DNA of 57,098 nucleotides from B46-G9 sp964581175 (GCA_964581175.1 CAZONI010000017.1:1-57098); one strand, 5' to 3'. Positions 16,645 through 25,861 are shown, numbered from the stretch's first letter. Notes: generated by a model not told the origin, from the sequence alone. Made by a program: numbers and translations.

Positions 16645-17302
16645 CAACAATCTCCCTTTGCGCTGACATCCTGGCAGCCAGCCGCTGATTATGAGTGGCT
16701 ACAACCATTGCCGTTCCTATTTCTCTGTTCAATTTCGCCAGGAGGTCGGCGACTTCTTCCCCTGTTTTCCAGTCCAGATTTCCAGTGGGTTCATCTGCCA
16801 GGATCAACCGGGGTTTCATGATAAGCGCTCTTGCAATGGCCACCCTCTGCTGTTCTCCTCCTGACATTTCTCCGGTCCTGTGATTCAGCCGGTTCCCCAG
16901 ACCCACCTGGCGCAGGACATCTTCAGCCAGGTTCATCGCCCTCTTTAGGGGGTGACGGGCGATCAAGGCGGGCATCATTGCATTTTCCAGGGCATTGAAC
17001 TCTGGAAGCAGGTGATGAAACTGAAAGACAAACCCGATCTCACGGTTCCGCAAACTGCAAAGTGCCGGTTCATCCATATCCCCGACTTTTCGATCTGCAA
17101 AGAAGACAGTTCCTTTCGTGGGAGGCTCGAGGCTTCCCATGATATGCAGAAGTGTGGATTTACCCACTCCTGAGGCCCCTATGATTGCCAGGCTTTCACC
17201 GGCTGCGAGGTTCAGATTGATTCCCTTCAGCACTTCAATGGAATCCCCGAGGTGCGAGTACGTCTTATAAATATCTTGCAGCACCAGCACGGCTTTCCTC
17301 AC
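16628..17302 (-). CDS. lolD: Lipoprotein-releasing ABC transporter ATPase LolD
   Basis: A 224-residue ABC ATPase of the MacB/LolD type that powers extraction of lipoproteins from the inner membrane. Walker A is GASGVGKST, the Q-loop is FVFQFHHLLPEF (the HHLLPEF motif is typical of LolD), the signature is MSGGEQQRVAIARAL and Walker B LILADEPTGNLD. The start is GTG 17302, whose G is the last base of the lolC stop. Its partner lolC lies directly upstream, and its 3' end overlaps bamA. Confidence 0.95.
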   Translation of the reverse strand: MRKAVLVLQDIYKTYSHLGDSIEVLKGINLNLAAGESLAIIGASGVGKSTLLHIMGSLEPPTKGTVFFADRKVGDMDEPALCSLRNREIGFVFQFHHLLPEFNALENAMMPALIARHPLKRAMNLAEDVLRQVGLGNRLNHRTGEMSGGEQQRVAIARALIMKPRLILADEPTGNLDWKTGEEVADLLAKLNREIGTAMVVATHNQRLAARMSAQREIVGGELI

Positions 17303-18528
17303 TACTCGTATCTCAGGGACTCAACAGGGTTGAGCCTTGAAGCATACCAGGACGGATACAAGGTGGCTAAAAAAGAAATCGCCACCGCCGCCAGAGAGAC
17401 AAGAACAACGTCCGTTGTCTCCACGTGAACCGGAAGAGTTGAGATATAGTAGACATCTGACGGAAGCGAGATGAATTTGTACCTGGACAACAGATGACAA
17501 AGCCCGAGGCCGAACCCAAGCCCGATCATGGTTCCCAAGACGCCGACAAATAAGCCTTGGAGCATGAAAATTGACATGATACTCCTGGCGGAAGTCCCCA
17601 TGGTTCGGAGAATGGCTATGTCCTTACTCTTTTCCATAACGACCATGACCAGCGTGCTGATAATATTGAGGGCACCCACGAGGACAATCATCGTCAGGAT
17701 GATGAACATGGTGACTTTTTCCAGCCTGAGCGCGGCAAAGAGACTCCTGTTCATGGCTTTCCAGTCTTTTGTCCAGTAAGGATATCCCAGACTTTTCTGG
17801 ATGTCTCGGGCTATCTCACCAGATCGATCCAGGTCATTGACTTTCACCTCCACTCCGGTGACCTTATCCCCCATTCCCAAAAATGCTTCGGCTTCCTTGA
17901 TAGATATATACACCATTGACGCATCATACTCATACATACCCGAATCAAACAACCCTACTATGCGATATTTCCGGGTGTTGGGAACTCTGCCCAGGGGAGT
18001 GAGCCTGCCCTCCGGAGATACCAGCGTCAGGGTATCACCCGGATGAACCGCAATCTGTTTTGCGAGCTCTTTGCCGACGATCACCGTGGGCAAACCTCCT
18101 GAATCCTGATCGAGAGACGACACGGTTGTCCCCTTGACCATTTTACTTAGTGTCAATACGCTCCCCACCGTCGCGGGATCAACCCCTCTCAAGATGGCCC
18201 CGGATGTATTTCCGGCGTTGCTGACCATGATCTGGCCGTAGATAAACGGGGTGGCCCCCGTCACTCCACTCACTCTTTCAACCCGGTTCATGACAGAGGT
18301 ATATCGGTCAAAGGCGCCGCCATAACTCAATACAATCACAGGAGAATTGACTCCGAGTATTTTTCCCATAAGATCGGCCCGGTATCCATTCATCACTGAG
18401 AGGACAACGATCAGGGCGGTGACGCCCACCATAACTCCCAGGATCGAGATAATCGAGATAATGGAGATAAAGGTCTGCTTCCGCTTGGCGCGCAAGTATC
18501 TCAGTCCCAGGAAAAATTCAAAAAACAT
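17302..18528 (-). CDS. lolC: Lipoprotein-releasing ABC transporter permease LolC/E
   Basis: A 408-residue FtsX/MacB-family permease with one N-terminal membrane segment (near ISIISILGVMVGVTALIVV), a large periplasmic domain of about 220 residues, and three C-terminal membrane segments starting at KVTMFIILTMIVLVGALNI. It ends SRLNPVESLRYE, the usual LolC/LolE tail. Only one permease gene is present; many non-gamma proteobacteria use a single LolF-type homodimer with LolD, and that is likely here. It starts seven bases after lysS. Confidence 0.92.
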   Translation of the reverse strand: MFFEFFLGLRYLRAKRKQTFISIISIISILGVMVGVTALIVVLSVMNGYRADLMGKILGVNSPVIVLSYGGAFDRYTSVMNRVERVSGVTGATPFIYGQIMVSNAGNTSGAILRGVDPATVGSVLTLSKMVKGTTVSSLDQDSGGLPTVIVGKELAKQIAVHPGDTLTLVSPEGRLTPLGRVPNTRKYRIVGLFDSGMYEYDASMVYISIKEAEAFLGMGDKVTGVEVKVNDLDRSGEIARDIQKSLGYPYWTKDWKAMNRSLFAALRLEKVTMFIILTMIVLVGALNIISTLVMVVMEKSKDIAILRTMGTSARSIMSIFMLQGLFVGVLGTMIGLGFGLGLCHLLSRYKFISLPSDVYYISTLPVHVETTDVVLVSLAAVAISFLATLYPSWYASRLNPVESLRYE

Positions 18529-18535
18529 ATCGTGA

Positions 18536-20020
18536 CTAGTCCTGTCTGATTTTCATGAGAGGGAAAAGGATAACGTCTCTGATGGAAGGCGAATCCGTCA
18601 TCAGCATGATAACTCGATCAATGCCGATTCCTTCCCCGGCCGTGGGCGGCATGCCGTACTCCAGGGCCGTGACATAATCTTCATCCATGAACAGGGCCTC
18701 TTCATCACCCTTTTCCCGGAGAGCCACCTGATTTTCAAACCTTTTTCTCTGATCGACGGGATCATTAAGCTCCGTGAACCCATTGGCAATTTCCCAGCCC
18801 CCGATGAAGAGCTCAAACCGGTCTGTCAGATCGGGGTTCTGATTATTCCGCCGGGAAAGCGGAGAAACATCGGTTGGATAGCCCACAATAAAAGTGGGAT
18901 TTATCAGCGCAGGTTCAACAAGCACGTCAAAAAGCTTGGTTAAGAGCTTTCCATAACTGTCTTTTTCTGAAACATCTATCCCATGTGCACGGGCCGTTTC
19001 AGCGGCACGATCCCGGTCGCTGAATTCCTTCTCTTCCATCCCTCCTATCTGATGAAGGGCGTCTTTGAGTGAAATTTTTTTCCATGGCCGGGTAAAATCA
19101 ATCTGCCTGCCCTGGTAGGTAATCTTTCTTCCTCCGTGAAACGAGTGTACGAGGCCGGCGAACAATTCCTCCGTTATTGCAATAAGGTTTTCATATGTTG
19201 CATAGGCCATATAGAATTCAATCATGGTGAATTCCGGGTTGTGCTTTATGGAAATGCCTTCGTTTCTGAAATTCCTGTTGATTTCAAAAACCCGTTCCAG
19301 CCCCCCGACCACCAGTCTTTTCAAATACAGCTCCGGCGCCACCCGCAAATAGAGAGGCATGTCGAGCGCATTATGATATGTCTTGAATGGTTTCGCCGTG
19401 GCTCCGCCGGGAATGGGTTGCATCATCGGTGTTTCGACTTCGATAAAATCCTTTTCAATAAAAAAATCCCGGACCGCCTGAATGATACGCGCTCTCCGGA
19501 CAAAAACATCCCTTACTTCTTCATTGACAATGAGGTCAAGATACCGCTGCCGATACCGCGTTTCAACATCGGTCAACCCGTGCCATTTTTCCGGAAGCGG
19601 CCGGAAGGACTTTGAAAGAAGCCTGAGGTCTTCTGCAAGCAAGGTCAATTCTCCGGTCCTGGTGCGGAAAAAAGGACCTTTCACCTGAACAAAATCTCCG
19701 ATATCCATGAGCTTGAAGAGGTCAAAGTTTTCGGGGCCCACCTTGTCTTTGCGGATATAGCACTGCACGCGCCCGCTCCTGTCCTTCAGATGAAAAAAAG
19801 AGGCCTTTCCGAAGTCCCGCCGGGACACAATCCTTCCGGCGAGCGAGTACGCAGTTCCGGCTTCTTTCAGTTCGTCTTCTCCAAGGTCCTCGGAACGGTC
19901 AAGTGCTTCAGAGATACTCATATCAATGTCGCCACCGGAAGGAAAGAGATCGAGCCCCATCTCAATGAGTTTCCGGGCTTTGTTCATTCTTTCAGTCACT
20001 ACGGAGCTTTCTTTTTGCAT
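18536..20020 (-). CDS. lysS: Lysyl-tRNA synthetase, class II
   Basis: A 494-residue class II aminoacyl-tRNA synthetase. An OB-fold anticodon-binding domain (AGRIVSRRDFGKASFFHLKD) is followed by motif 1 (FIEVETPMMQPIPGGATAKPF), motif 2 (ERVFEINRNFRNEGIS) and motif 3 (GIGIDRVIMLMTDSPSIRDV). The frame is open to 20212, but ATG 20020 follows AAAGGGA at eight bases and removes an improbable extension. Its 5' position makes it the first gene of the envelope operon, seven bases ahead of lolC; a lysS-lolC pairing is seen in other deltaproteobacteria. Confidence 0.96.
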   Translation of the reverse strand: MQKESSVVTERMNKARKLIEMGLDLFPSGGDIDMSISEALDRSEDLGEDELKEAGTAYSLAGRIVSRRDFGKASFFHLKDRSGRVQCYIRKDKVGPENFDLFKLMDIGDFVQVKGPFFRTRTGELTLLAEDLRLLSKSFRPLPEKWHGLTDVETRYRQRYLDLIVNEEVRDVFVRRARIIQAVRDFFIEKDFIEVETPMMQPIPGGATAKPFKTYHNALDMPLYLRVAPELYLKRLVVGGLERVFEINRNFRNEGISIKHNPEFTMIEFYMAYATYENLIAITEELFAGLVHSFHGGRKITYQGRQIDFTRPWKKISLKDALHQIGGMEEKEFSDRDRAAETARAHGIDVSEKDSYGKLLTKLFDVLVEPALINPTFIVGYPTDVSPLSRRNNQNPDLTDRFELFIGGWEIANGFTELNDPVDQRKRFENQVALREKGDEEALFMDEDYVTALEYGMPPTAGEGIGIDRVIMLMTDSPSIRDVILFPLMKIRQD

Positions 20021-20135
20021 TGCCGTGTTCCCTTTGGATAGAGCGCCGCTGAAAAGCGCCCAGGCACAAATCACATTGACCACGAAGGAGTTTCCATCCG
20101 GATTCCCCTGAAAACCTGCGCAAATTAAACAGAAA

Positions 20136-20164
20136 TTTCTAGTCCACTTAGGCGCCATAGTCAA
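20136..20164 (-). promoter_or_regulatory. Candidate sigma-70 promoter for lysS and the envelope operon
   Basis: Read on the minus strand, TTGACT (20164-20159) is separated by 17 bases from TAGAAA (20141-20136). The -35 box matches 5 of 6 and the -10 box 4 of 6 consensus bases. Transcription would start about 110 bases before the lysS ATG. Confidence 0.4.
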
Positions 20165-20182
20165 GACAAAATGCCTTTTTTG

Positions 20183-20270
20183 CCCATTTGCTCCCCATTT
20201 GCATGCACGCAAGGCAGAATGTCTGCGGGGAAGACGGTTCCGGCAGACATCAAATTTCAGCTTGCAAATG
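20183..20270. repeat. Direct and nested inverted repeats between lysS and the LivK-type gene
   Basis: Two copies of CCCATTTGC lie 11 bases apart (20183-20191 and 20194-20202), one helical turn. The second copy's CATTTGC is mirrored by GCAAATG at 20264-20270. Inside this, ATGTCTGC (20219-20226) pairs perfectly with GCAGACAT (20243-20250), with a further GGAA/TTCC pairing in its loop. The divergent intergenic region (20021-20394) holds no gene, so these are candidate operator or structured elements. Confidence 0.5.
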
Positions 20271-20317
20271 AAGAAACAATCAGTTAATGTTTTTTATTGT
20301 ATTGTCAGGATATCGGG

Positions 20318-20323
20318 TATAAT
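20318..20323 (+). promoter_or_regulatory. Candidate -10 box for the LivK-type binding protein gene
   Basis: A perfect TATAAT, preceded by GG and lying 71 bases before the ATG at 20395. No good -35 box lies 16-18 bases upstream (the nearest is TTGTAT at 15 bases), so activation by a bound protein is plausible. Confidence 0.4.
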
Positions 20324-20394
20324 TTTGGGGCTTGCGCCTGAATTGTATTGGTTGGTGGTTGCTAGAGATTAACATTCAACAAAAGGGGGTAGTC

Positions 20395-21618
20395 ATGAAG
20401 AAGCTTTTCATTTTAGCCGCGGTTTTTATGTTTTGTGTGACTCTTGTTCCGGGGGCGTATGCTCAACCTCTCAAGGTCGGCGCCCTCATGTCCATGACCG
20501 GTCCGCTCAAGGAATTTGGACCCAATATCCTCAACGGGGCCACGCTTGCTGCGAAGCAGATGACCGACGCAGGATTCGCCATTGATGTCATCAGTCAGGA
20601 TACGCAGACATCGGCGATCCCCGGCGTGAACGCAGCCAAGAAACTTGTCCAGATTGATAAAGTTCCCGCAATTGTCGGGGCCATTTCCAGTGGAATTACA
20701 GTCCCTGTGGCCGAGTCCGTCACCATACCAAACGGCGTCGTGCTGATTTCGCCGTCTGCCACGTCTCCATTGATCAGCGTGCTTCCCGCCGACCAGGGAA
20801 AGGATTTTCTCTTCAGGACCTGCCCCTCAGATGCCCTCCAGGGCGTTGTCCTTGGGCAGCTCGCGGCCACTTTCAATAAGACCGCGTCGGTCATCTATGT
20901 GAACAATCCGTATGGACAGGGCCTTGCCGAGCAATTCAAGAAATCCTTTGAATTCCGGCACGGGAAAGTCCTGGCCATGGTTCCAATCGATGAAAAGGCG
21001 GCCGAATCCTACACCGCGGAACTCAAGAAGGCCCTGGCGGGAAAACCGGACAGGCTCTGTGCCTTCACGTATCCCGAGCATGCCAAGATATACCTCAAGG
21101 AGGCCATCGAGTTCTTCCACTACAAGCACTTCCTTTTCTGTGACGGCACCAAGTCAGAGGATATCATCAAGGCATTGGGTGCGAAGAATGTTGAAGGTCA
21201 GATGGGTACGGTGGCTGGTTCCCCGACCGGCCCGGCACTGGACCTTTTCAACGCCGATTACAAAGCAGCATATGGAAAGCTTCCGCCGCTTCCCTATATC
21301 ACCAATGCGTATGATGCTATGGCGGTGATCGGGCTGGCTGCCTATGCGACAAATCTCAAGGGACTCCCTCTGACGGGCGCGAACATCAGGGACAACCTGC
21401 GTGTGGTGGCAGATCCCCCGGGTGAAACTATCCTGCCTGGTCAGTTCAAAAAGGCCTTTGATCTCTTGAAAGAGGGCAAAAAGATCAACTATGACGGCGC
21501 AGGAGGTTCCGTGGACTTCGACAAGAATGGCGATGTGCAGACCCCTATCGATATCTGGAAATATTCCAACGGCAAGATCGTAACCGTAAAGTCGGTATGG
21601 CCTATTCCAAAAATATAA
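20395..21618 (+). CDS. ABC transporter substrate-binding protein, branched-chain amino acid (LivK) type
   Basis: A 407-residue periplasmic binding protein. A Sec signal (MKKLFILAAVFMFCVTL...AYAQ) precedes VGALMSMTGPLKEFGPNILN, the typical opening of type I binding proteins of the Leu/Ile/Val-amide family. Later blocks include VGAISSGITVPVAE, VIYVNNPYGQGL and ITNAYDAMAVIGLAAYA. No livHMGF genes adjoin it, so its permease is elsewhere or is shared. AGGGGGT lies seven bases before ATG 20395; a longer frame from 20332 is rejected. A strong hairpin follows the stop. The ligand may be an amino acid, amide, urea or aromatic acid. Confidence 0.88.
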   Translation: MKKLFILAAVFMFCVTLVPGAYAQPLKVGALMSMTGPLKEFGPNILNGATLAAKQMTDAGFAIDVISQDTQTSAIPGVNAAKKLVQIDKVPAIVGAISSGITVPVAESVTIPNGVVLISPSATSPLISVLPADQGKDFLFRTCPSDALQGVVLGQLAATFNKTASVIYVNNPYGQGLAEQFKKSFEFRHGKVLAMVPIDEKAAESYTAELKKALAGKPDRLCAFTYPEHAKIYLKEAIEFFHYKHFLFCDGTKSEDIIKALGAKNVEGQMGTVAGSPTGPALDLFNADYKAAYGKLPPLPYITNAYDAMAVIGLAAYATNLKGLPLTGANIRDNLRVVADPPGETILPGQFKKAFDLLKEGKKINYDGAGGSVDFDKNGDVQTPIDIWKYSNGKIVTVKSVWPIPKI

Positions 21619-21631
21619 CAATCCCTGATCG

Positions 21632-21663
21632 GGCAGGAGGAGGGCCCATGCCCTCCTCCTGCC
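21632..21663. terminator. 14-bp perfect hairpin between convergent genes
   Basis: Left arm 21632-21645 and right arm 21650-21663 are perfectly complementary, very GC-rich, with the four-base loop CCAT. It sits between the stops of the LivK-type gene (plus) and the ABC ATPase (minus). No T-run follows on the plus strand; on the minus strand only a weak T-rich stretch follows. It probably serves both convergent transcripts as a terminator or 3'-end protector. Confidence 0.6.
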
Positions 21664-21685
21664 ACGGCTGGATCGCGTACCAACC

Positions 21686-23179
21686 TCAACCCTCCAAGCC
21701 CGCCATGAGGGGCCCTATCTTTTCCATCTTCTGATCATCAGTCACGGGAAACATATCCATTAATCGACCGCCGAACATGACCCCAATCCGGTCGGAAAGG
21801 GTCATCGCTTCTCTGAGATCTCCGGTTATCAAAAGGATGCCTGCCCGCTCTCTTGCCTTGAGCAGGATCTTCCACACATCTTCCGTGGCGCCGATATCCA
21901 GTCCCTGGGTAGGCTGTTCCGCCACGATCAATCGAGGTCTCCGGAAAAATTCTCTCGCCAGGACCATTTTCTGGAGGTTTCCGCCGGAGAGCTGCCTTGC
22001 TGTTATGCTGCTGTTTGGCGCCTTGATGGCAAATTTTTCTATGAGTTCTTCCAGCTTTTCTGCAGCCTTCGTTCTCTTGAGCCACGGTCCCGTGGAAAAT
22101 CCTCCGCGGGTGGTCAAGAGGAAATTATCGACCAGATCGAGATCCAGGCACGAGGCGACACCAATTCTGTCCTCGGGAATGTAACTCAAACTGGCATCCC
22201 ATCTCTTTTTGGAAAAGAAATGCGTCCAACTCTCCCCCAATATCCTGATTTCTCCCTCGAGAGGGACCTGAAGTCCGCAGACGACTTCCACGAGGCGCTT
22301 CTGTCCATTTCCCGCTACACCCACTATTCCCAGGATTTCGCCCTGCCGAAGGTCGAAATTGATATCATGCAGCACACTGTCTTGGAGTTTTCGTACGCGG
22401 AGAACAACCTGTTTCGGCTCCAGCGACTCCCGCTCCACCTTCAACAGAACCGCCCGCCCCACCATGCGCTTCGCAAGCTCCGCCTTGGATGAAACCGATT
22501 CAGCGGGCATTTCGTCCACGACGCTTCCTTTCCGCAGGATCGCAATTTCGTCTGCGATTTCCATGACCTCTTCCAGCTTATGACTGATGAATACGATGGC
22601 CTTCCCTTGCACGGCCATGGCCCGCATTGCGTCAAACAGCTGTGAGATCTCCTGCGGGGTGAGAACTGCGGTCGGCTCATCGAAGATGAGGATTCGGCTC
22701 TGTCTATAAAGGAGCTTCAGGATTTCGACCCGTTGTCTTTCTCCCATGGACAGGCTCGAAATCCTCGCGAGAGGATCAATTTTCAGGCCATAGGTTGTTA
22801 TCAGATCATCAACCTTCGCCACCATATCCCGTTGTCTGAGCCAGAAACGGTCTTTCCGCCCCAGGAAGATGTTTTCAGTAACGGTCATGGCATCCACCAG
22901 CATGAAATGCTGGTAGACCATTCCAATACCGGCTCGAATCGCCGCTTTCGTGCAGTAGTTCTTCTGAGGAGCGCCGTCGATAATTATTTGTCCTGCTTCA
23001 GGCTTCAGCCGGCCTGCGAGGATACTCATCAGAGTGCTTTTTCCTGCGCCATTTTCTCCCAGCAGGGCCTTTATTCTCCCTGCCTTGATATCGAGTGTTA
23101 TGTCCCTGTTGGCCTTTACGTGACCAAATGTCTTGCTTACGCCTTCAAGCCGTACCAGGAGAGCGGAGTCTGAGATCAT
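21686..23179 (-). CDS. ABC transporter ATP-binding protein, nucleoside/purine type (double NBD)
   Basis: A 497-residue ATPase with two tandem nucleotide-binding domains, as in RbsA and the nucleoside importer NupA/RnsB. The first domain has Walker A LLGENGAGKST, Q-loop YQHFMLVDAM, signature LSMGERQRVEILKLL and Walker B LIFDEPTAVLT. The second has an unusual Walker A (VGVAGNGQKRL), as is normal for this family, and signature LSGGNLQKMVLAREF with EQPTQGLD. The QHFMLV motif is typical of the BMP/nucleoside subfamily. The start overlaps the phosphoribosyltransferase stop as ATGA, linking import to salvage. Confidence 0.93.
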   Translation of the reverse strand: MISDSALLVRLEGVSKTFGHVKANRDITLDIKAGRIKALLGENGAGKSTLMSILAGRLKPEAGQIIIDGAPQKNYCTKAAIRAGIGMVYQHFMLVDAMTVTENIFLGRKDRFWLRQRDMVAKVDDLITTYGLKIDPLARISSLSMGERQRVEILKLLYRQSRILIFDEPTAVLTPQEISQLFDAMRAMAVQGKAIVFISHKLEEVMEIADEIAILRKGSVVDEMPAESVSSKAELAKRMVGRAVLLKVERESLEPKQVVLRVRKLQDSVLHDINFDLRQGEILGIVGVAGNGQKRLVEVVCGLQVPLEGEIRILGESWTHFFSKKRWDASLSYIPEDRIGVASCLDLDLVDNFLLTTRGGFSTGPWLKRTKAAEKLEELIEKFAIKAPNSSITARQLSGGNLQKMVLAREFFRRPRLIVAEQPTQGLDIGATEDVWKILLKARERAGILLITGDLREAMTLSDRIGVMFGGRLMDMFPVTDDQKMEKIGPLMAGLEG

Positions 23180-23673
23180 CTATCGTCCTTCGCACGGCCG
23201 ATTATCGGCTGCACAAATTGGGATTCTGAATCCCAGGGAAATAGGATCCAGGTGTCCTGGCTGACCTCCGTTATAAAAGTATCCACCAACGGTCTCCCTG
23301 CGGGTTTGGCATATACCGTGGCAAAATGGGCCTTGGGAAGCATATTTCTCACGGTCCTGGCGGTCTTCCCTGTGTCGACCAGGTCATCAATGATTAGCCA
23401 TCCCTGGCCATCTCCCTCCACTGCCTTGAGGATCTCAATTTCTCCGGTCTGGTCTTGCCAGTCATAACTGGACACGCACACCGTGTCCACCAGGTGAATG
23501 TCCAGTTCACGGGCAATGATGGCTGCCGGAACCAATCCGCCCCTGGTCACAGCAATGATGCCCTTGAAAAAATCCCCATCCAGGAGCCTCCAGGCAAGGG
23601 CCTTGGAATCCCTGTGCAACTGCTGCCAGGAGATTGGATAGGTCTTTGTATAGTAACTCCTGTTGCCTTCCAT
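23176..23673 (-). CDS. gpt: Xanthine/guanine-type phosphoribosyltransferase
   Basis: A 165-residue type I phosphoribosyltransferase that attaches PRPP to a purine base. It matches Gpt: GIIAVTRGGLVPAAIIARELD at the N-terminal third and the PRPP loop LIIDDLVDTGKTARTVR, with YAKPAGRPLVDTFI and WILFPWD near the C-terminus. It lies inside the purine-type ABC operon, between a permease and the ATPase gene, so imported bases would be trapped as nucleotides on entry. AGGAGGAGTATAT precedes the ATG. Guanine, xanthine and hypoxanthine are all possible substrates. Confidence 0.9.
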   Translation of the reverse strand: MEGNRSYYTKTYPISWQQLHRDSKALAWRLLDGDFFKGIIAVTRGGLVPAAIIARELDIHLVDTVCVSSYDWQDQTGEIEILKAVEGDGQGWLIIDDLVDTGKTARTVRNMLPKAHFATVYAKPAGRPLVDTFITEVSQDTWILFPWDSESQFVQPIIGRAKDDR

Positions 23674-23735
23674 ATATACTCCTCCTTTGAATCCTTCTCA
23701 TCATGGTCTTCCTGATGGTACTGATGGACCCGCCC

Positions 23736-24656
23736 TCATTCTACCGGCTCAAAATTGACTCCGAGGACGGCCGGCGCATCACTTCCCTCTGCCTTCCATG
23801 AGGAAAGCACGAGCACGAGAACGGTCAATGCGTATGGCAGCATTAGAAGCAGAGAAGAAGGTAGGTTCGTCCCCGTTGCCTGCAGCCGCAGCTGGAATGC
23901 CATCACTCCTCCGAAGAGATACGCCCCGAGCATTGCCCGGCCTGGCTTCCAAAAGGCGAAAATGACCAGAGCAACGGCAATCCAGCCTCGTCCGGCTGAA
24001 AGACCGTTTGCCCAGAGATGCGTGTAGGCGAGGGACAGGTACGCACCGCCAAGCCCTACCAGGAAGCCCCCCGCGAGAATCCCTCCCCACCGGTACGCCA
24101 TGACACCGAGACCGCCGGCTGATCCTGCCTCCGGGTTCTCACCCATTGCCCGGAGGCCAAGGCCCCATCTGGTATATCGGAGAAAAATCCAGACAATAAA
24201 CGGCACAAAATAGGAAATATAGACAAGCATATCGAGCCTGAACAAAATTGCTCCCACTATCGGAATTTTTGAAAGGTAGGGAACAGGCAACATCCCGAAT
24301 CCAGCCGCGGCCTTCCCCACATAAGGAGTGCCGAGATAATTTGCAAGGTTGGTCCCAAGGATAGTGATCGCAAGACCCGATACAACCTGGTTTCCCCGAA
24401 ACACCAGGCACACCAGGCCATGTATTCCGGCAATGAGGGCGCCGAAAACTCCTCCTGCAACAAAACCCATGATTGGATTCCCCGTGTACATGGAAACCAG
24501 GAAACCAGCCAGGGCGCCCACCATCATGATACCTTCAACTCCCAGGTTCAGCACCCCGGACTTTTCAGTGATGATTTCTCCAAGGGTCGCGTATAAAATG
24601 GGCGTGCCGGATTGCACGGCGGCCGCCAACAACGGTACCAGGATTTCGGCTCTCAC
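23736..24656 (-). CDS. ABC transporter permease, nucleoside/simple-sugar type
   Basis: A 306-residue integral membrane protein of the branched-chain/ribose permease superfamily. It opens VPLLAAAVQSGTPILYATLG and contains EKSGVLNLGVEGIMMVGAL, the conserved cytoplasmic contact typical of the NupQ-like second permease of nucleoside importers. About eight to ten hydrophobic segments are visible. It starts with GTG 24656, overlapping the stop of the other permease as GTGA, so the two are coupled and form a heterodimer. Gpt follows after 62 bases. Confidence 0.9.
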   Translation of the reverse strand: MRAEILVPLLAAAVQSGTPILYATLGEIITEKSGVLNLGVEGIMMVGALAGFLVSMYTGNPIMGFVAGGVFGALIAGIHGLVCLVFRGNQVVSGLAITILGTNLANYLGTPYVGKAAAGFGMLPVPYLSKIPIVGAILFRLDMLVYISYFVPFIVWIFLRYTRWGLGLRAMGENPEAGSAGGLGVMAYRWGGILAGGFLVGLGGAYLSLAYTHLWANGLSAGRGWIAVALVIFAFWKPGRAMLGAYLFGGVMAFQLRLQATGTNLPSSLLLMLPYALTVLVLVLSSWKAEGSDAPAVLGVNFEPVE

Positions 24657-25717
24657 TCTCTTCTCCTGATGTCGATGGTATACTGGGTAAAGAACCCGCC
24701 GGCCAGGACTGTGAGCAGGATCAGTCCCTCCAGGATACCCCCAAACGCGGCAGGCACCTGCAATTCCAGCTGCATATTTTCAACTCCCACCTTGAGACCC
24801 GCCAGAAGGTAGGAGGCCACTCCAATATAGAGGGGATTCAACCGTGCGAGCCAGGCGACCACGATGGCGGTATATCCATAACCGGCAATGACGCTCGGTT
24901 GCAGGCGATTCAGGTTGGCTGATACCTCCAGGAAGCCGGCGCATCCTGCAAGGGCCCCACTGAAGACCATAACCAGGATGACAAGACGGTTATAGGGAAG
25001 CCCTGCGTACCGTGCCGCCTTCACATTCTCCCCGCTGGCTTTGAGCTCATAACCGAGCCGCGAGTAGCGGAGGGCTATCCACACGGCAAGCCCAAGCACA
25101 AGGCAAAGAACAACGCCCCAGTTGATCCTGGTACCACCGATGGTCCCCAAGATCGCATTGGATGAAAATTCCGGGGTCATGGGAAAACCAAAGCTCACAG
25201 GATCTTTCCATGGGCCGTACACCAGGTAGTCCAGGAAGAGGATTCCCAAATAGTTCAGCATGAGAGTCACGATGATTTCATTGGCGCGAAGCCTGATTTT
25301 GAGTACCGCGGGGATCAGAGCCCATACGCCTCCGGCGGCCAGCGAGATTAGAAGCATGAGAAGAAGCAGCAGAACAGGAGGTAAATCAGGATAGAGAAGC
25401 GCAACCCATGTCGCGCCGACCGCGCCCAGGGCAAACTGGCCTTCGGCACCGATGTTCCAAATCTGGAGGCGAAATGTCGTGGCAACGCCGAGGGAGCACA
25501 GGAAGATGGGAATGCCTTTGAGCAGGCTCTCCTCCAGGGCCCACAGAGAGCCGAACGCGCCCCTGAACAGCAACTCTATGCCATCCAGGGGCGACTTGTG
25601 ATGCATGATGAGTAGTAGAGCGCTGATACCGAGAGAGACAGCTATGGCGGCGAAAAAGAGGAAACAGGAGTTCCATATGGAGGCCTCCTGTTTCCTGACT
25701 ATTTTGACGGCAAGCAT
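24653..25717 (-). CDS. ABC transporter permease, nucleoside/simple-sugar type
   Basis: A 354-residue permease, partner of the next gene. After an N-terminal membrane segment it has GTTFRLQIWNIGAEGQFALGA-like sequence (ATTFRLQIWNIGAEGQF), the signature of NupP-type first permeases, then several hydrophobic segments and RYAGLPYNRLVILVMVFSGALAG. It lies 144 bases downstream of the BMP-type binding protein gene; that gap shows no gene. No close ribosome site precedes ATG 25717 (AAGGAG is 13 bases away), so the exact start is uncertain. Confidence 0.9.
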   Translation of the reverse strand: MLAVKIVRKQEASIWNSCFLFFAAIAVSLGISALLLIMHHKSPLDGIELLFRGAFGSLWALEESLLKGIPIFLCSLGVATTFRLQIWNIGAEGQFALGAVGATWVALLYPDLPPVLLLLLMLLISLAAGGVWALIPAVLKIRLRANEIIVTLMLNYLGILFLDYLVYGPWKDPVSFGFPMTPEFSSNAILGTIGGTRINWGVVLCLVLGLAVWIALRYSRLGYELKASGENVKAARYAGLPYNRLVILVMVFSGALAGCAGFLEVSANLNRLQPSVIAGYGYTAIVVAWLARLNPLYIGVASYLLAGLKVGVENMQLELQVPAAFGGILEGLILLTVLAGGFFTQYTIDIRRRE

Positions 25718-25861
25718 TGGCTATAAGGGACTCCTTCCCCCATTGTATGTCATACAGCAGCCCCTGTGGTTCTCTCACCGGCTCAACCCGATCCTCAATT
25801 CAGCCAAAGAGCCAAACCGACAAAAGCGTCGCTCAAACTACTGGAGCAGGCGTCTGGACTG

